A stretch of DNA of 34,215 nucleotides from Chloroflexi bacterium GWB2_54_36. Lineage in GTDB: Bacteria; Chloroflexota; Anaerolineae; Anaerolineales; Anaerolineaceae. The stretch spans positions 1-34,215 of the forward strand of contig MGMG01000095.1 in the NCBI GenBank assembly GCA_001796355.1, in the 5' to 3' direction. The notes below the pieces were generated by a model that made no database searches, was not told the origin of the DNA, and saw only the letters and a program-made list of their open reading frames with translations. Positions 33,096-34,215 of this stretch are shown here, piece after piece. The first letter of the stretch is position 1. Every line of letters starts with the position of its first letter. The translations under genes were made by a program, and so were the position numbers.

Positions 33096-33289
33096 TGTAA
33101 TCTTTCTCCCATTTTCACAATGGATCCGACAGGTTGGATGGAAAGACGTAATAATCCCAATTGCATGGGAGTGGGCAAATTAGTCCAGACGGTGTAATAT
33201 CCAAGAGTTCAATTAACCTTTCCAAATTGTGTTCCCTTACATATATTTTCCAGCCAGTATTTTTCGCTATATCGCATGACTATCGATAT
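33096..33289. other. AT-rich region upstream of rep, candidate origin or operator
   Basis: It contains inverted repeats TCCCA-6-TGGGA (33155-33170) and TATATCG-9-CGATATA (33268-33290), and A/T runs. It lies between the rep start and the terminator of the next gene, where a replication origin or the rep promoter should be. No iterons were found. Confidence 0.4.
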
Positions 33290-33320
33290 AAAAAAAGACC
33301 ACCGATATTCTGGTGGCCTT
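33290..33320 (-). terminator. Intrinsic terminator of the 279-residue gene
   Basis: On the minus strand AAGGCCACC (33320-33312), loop agaatatc, GGTGGTCTT (33303-33295), one G-T pair, then a seven-T run. It begins about 20 bases after the gene at 33341, so that gene is transcribed separately from rep. Confidence 0.85.
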
Positions 33321-33340
33321 ATTAACAAATTTCAAAGATA

Positions 33341-34180
33341 TTAATACCCAGGCTTTCCTTCCCTATACCACTTTTTCGCTCGACTCAATTCAGATTGATT
33401 GAATTGCGGGTAACGTTCCAGAAATTCTTTATCTGTCTTATTACGAAACGAGACGGAATTTCGATAATTCATTATGCGGTTGTACTTTTTAATCGTATTT
33501 CTCGCTCTACTTCCTTTTTTTCGTCCTCCACGCTGTTCCTGTTTGAACTTCAACAATTTGCTGAATGTATTAATATATTTCATCACCGCTCTGGATTGGC
33601 GTAAGCTCGCCTCTTCTAGATTAACGACACTAAAGTGGTTCTCTCCATCATAAGTATAAAAAAGGTAAGCAGGATTCCCGGGCAAGAAGAGGGCCGCTTG
33701 TTCCCATAAGAACAACATCTTTATTTTTCCGTCAGCTAAAATCAAATAGTTTTGGGAGGGTAATGGATCATCATTCTTAATGAACTGTGGCTTTCCAAAC
33801 ATTGCCACTTTATACTGCCCAGTAGAATCCGACCCAAGCACAGATATAGCATAACCATTTTGAAAGATCGTTAATTCGCCTATATTATTTCCTTCGTATC
33901 TTCCTTTACCTTCTTCAGCAAGGTGAATTCTAGTTTTAGAGCCAATCGTGAATTCTTTCGCCAATTCCTGATCGGTAAACTCCAATACAACTCGATGTTT
34001 ATTGTTCGTTCTATTCAAAATAAGCCGAAGAAAAATCTGATTGTTATTCATAACAGAGGTTAATTCAACGTGAGAATAAATAGGCAGGTGGCAGTAGAAG
34101 ATCCATAGTTGGTATTCGGAAATAGTATCGTTATTGATTACGCAACCTTTTTTCTGTAAATTCGAGTCAGAAAAATCCAT
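33341..34180 (-). CDS. Unknown element protein C (279 residues) with basic C-terminus
   Basis: I do not recognise it. Residues 1-190 look beta-rich with no cofactor motif or signal peptide. From about 212 the protein turns strongly basic (KFKQEQRGGRKKGSRARNT), then a helical stretch and DKEFLERYPQFNQSELSRAKKWYREG, which resembles a DNA-binding tail such as those of small terminases or resolvases. The ATG at 34180 has a weak ribosome site (AAAGAA). It has its own terminator. It could be a regulator or a cargo gene of the element; nothing in the visible sequence decides this. Confidence 0.7.
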   Translation of the reverse strand: MDFSDSNLQKKGCVINNDTISEYQLWIFYCHLPIYSHVELTSVMNNNQIFLRLILNRTNNKHRVVLEFTDQELAKEFTIGSKTRIHLAEEGKGRYEGNNIGELTIFQNGYAISVLGSDSTGQYKVAMFGKPQFIKNDDPLPSQNYLILADGKIKMLFLWEQAALFLPGNPAYLFYTYDGENHFSVVNLEEASLRQSRAVMKYINTFSKLLKFKQEQRGGRKKGSRARNTIKKYNRIMNYRNSVSFRNKTDKEFLERYPQFNQSELSRAKKWYREGKPGY

Positions 34181-34215
34181 CGTTCTTTAACAATCGAATG
34201 ACTTGCCAGAGCAAT

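Larger units (their letters stand above)
28254..34215. mobile_element. Left part of an integrative element inserted at tRNA-Arg
   Basis: The block holds integrase, two excisionase-like HTH genes, two unknown genes, a replication protein and another unknown gene, all on the minus strand. Base composition shifts from the GC-rich nuo region to clearly AT-rich sequence, most obvious after about 30.4 kb. The content resembles actinobacterial-type integrative elements with their own replication gene. No transfer gene (FtsK-like or relaxase) is visible in this part, so conjugation cannot be claimed. The right end is missing. Confidence 0.8.

Noticed and set aside
1..34215. CRISPR arrays, rRNA genes, IS transposases
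   Set aside because: No regularly spaced direct repeats, rRNA signature or transposase reading frame was found.

Overview
The window looks like a chromosomal segment of an uncultured Chloroflexota, most likely class Anaerolineae. The clues are a stand-alone bacterial Elp3 (crystallised from the chloroflexote Dehalococcoides mccartyi), a lipoprotein esterase with a Pro/Thr-rich linker, a complete 14-gene nuoA-N operon, and high-GC genes separated by short palindromic repeats. The phylum call is inference from gene content; no 16S rRNA gene is present.

Layout. 1-5.2 kb: a SAM methyltransferase (minus), a three-gene ABC-2 exporter operon (plus) and elp3 (plus). 5.3-7.8 kb (minus): a MntA-HepT (MNT/HEPN) toxin-antitoxin pair, RNase HII overlapping a family-2 glycosyltransferase, a small unknown protein, and tRNA-Pro(TGG) with a folded terminator. 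8-12 kb: a lipoprotein esterase divergent from tRNA-Pro, a 520-bp spacer packed with palindromes, a GNAT acetyltransferase (minus) and a large multi-membrane GT-C-like protein. 12.1-26.5 kb: the whole respiratory complex I operon in the order A-B-C-D-E-F-G-H-I-J-K-L-M-N, closed by a strong terminator. 26.7-27.7 kb: an MDR-family quinone oxidoreductase (minus). 28.18 kb: tRNA-Arg(TCG).

From the 3' end of tRNA-Arg to the end of the window the sequence becomes markedly more AT-rich and all genes lie on the minus strand. This is the left part of an integrative element: tyrosine recombinase next to the tRNA, two excisionase-type HTH proteins, two adjoining proteins of unknown function, a primase-polymerase-like replication protein with winged-helix segments, and a further unknown protein with a basic C-terminus. 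The rep gene, the two unknown genes and one xis are abutting or overlapping and look like one transcription unit. The right end of the element lies outside the window.

How the genes work together: the Nuo subunits build one proton-pumping NADH:quinone oxidoreductase with all expected Fe-S ligands visible. The element genes would provide integration/excision (integrase and Xis) and replication of the excised form (primase plus origin binding). The least explained parts are the overlapping gene pair between rep and xis, a perfect 14-bp inverted repeat in front of the integrase, and a symmetric -10 region shared by tRNA-Pro and the esterase, where the esterase mRNA appears leaderless.
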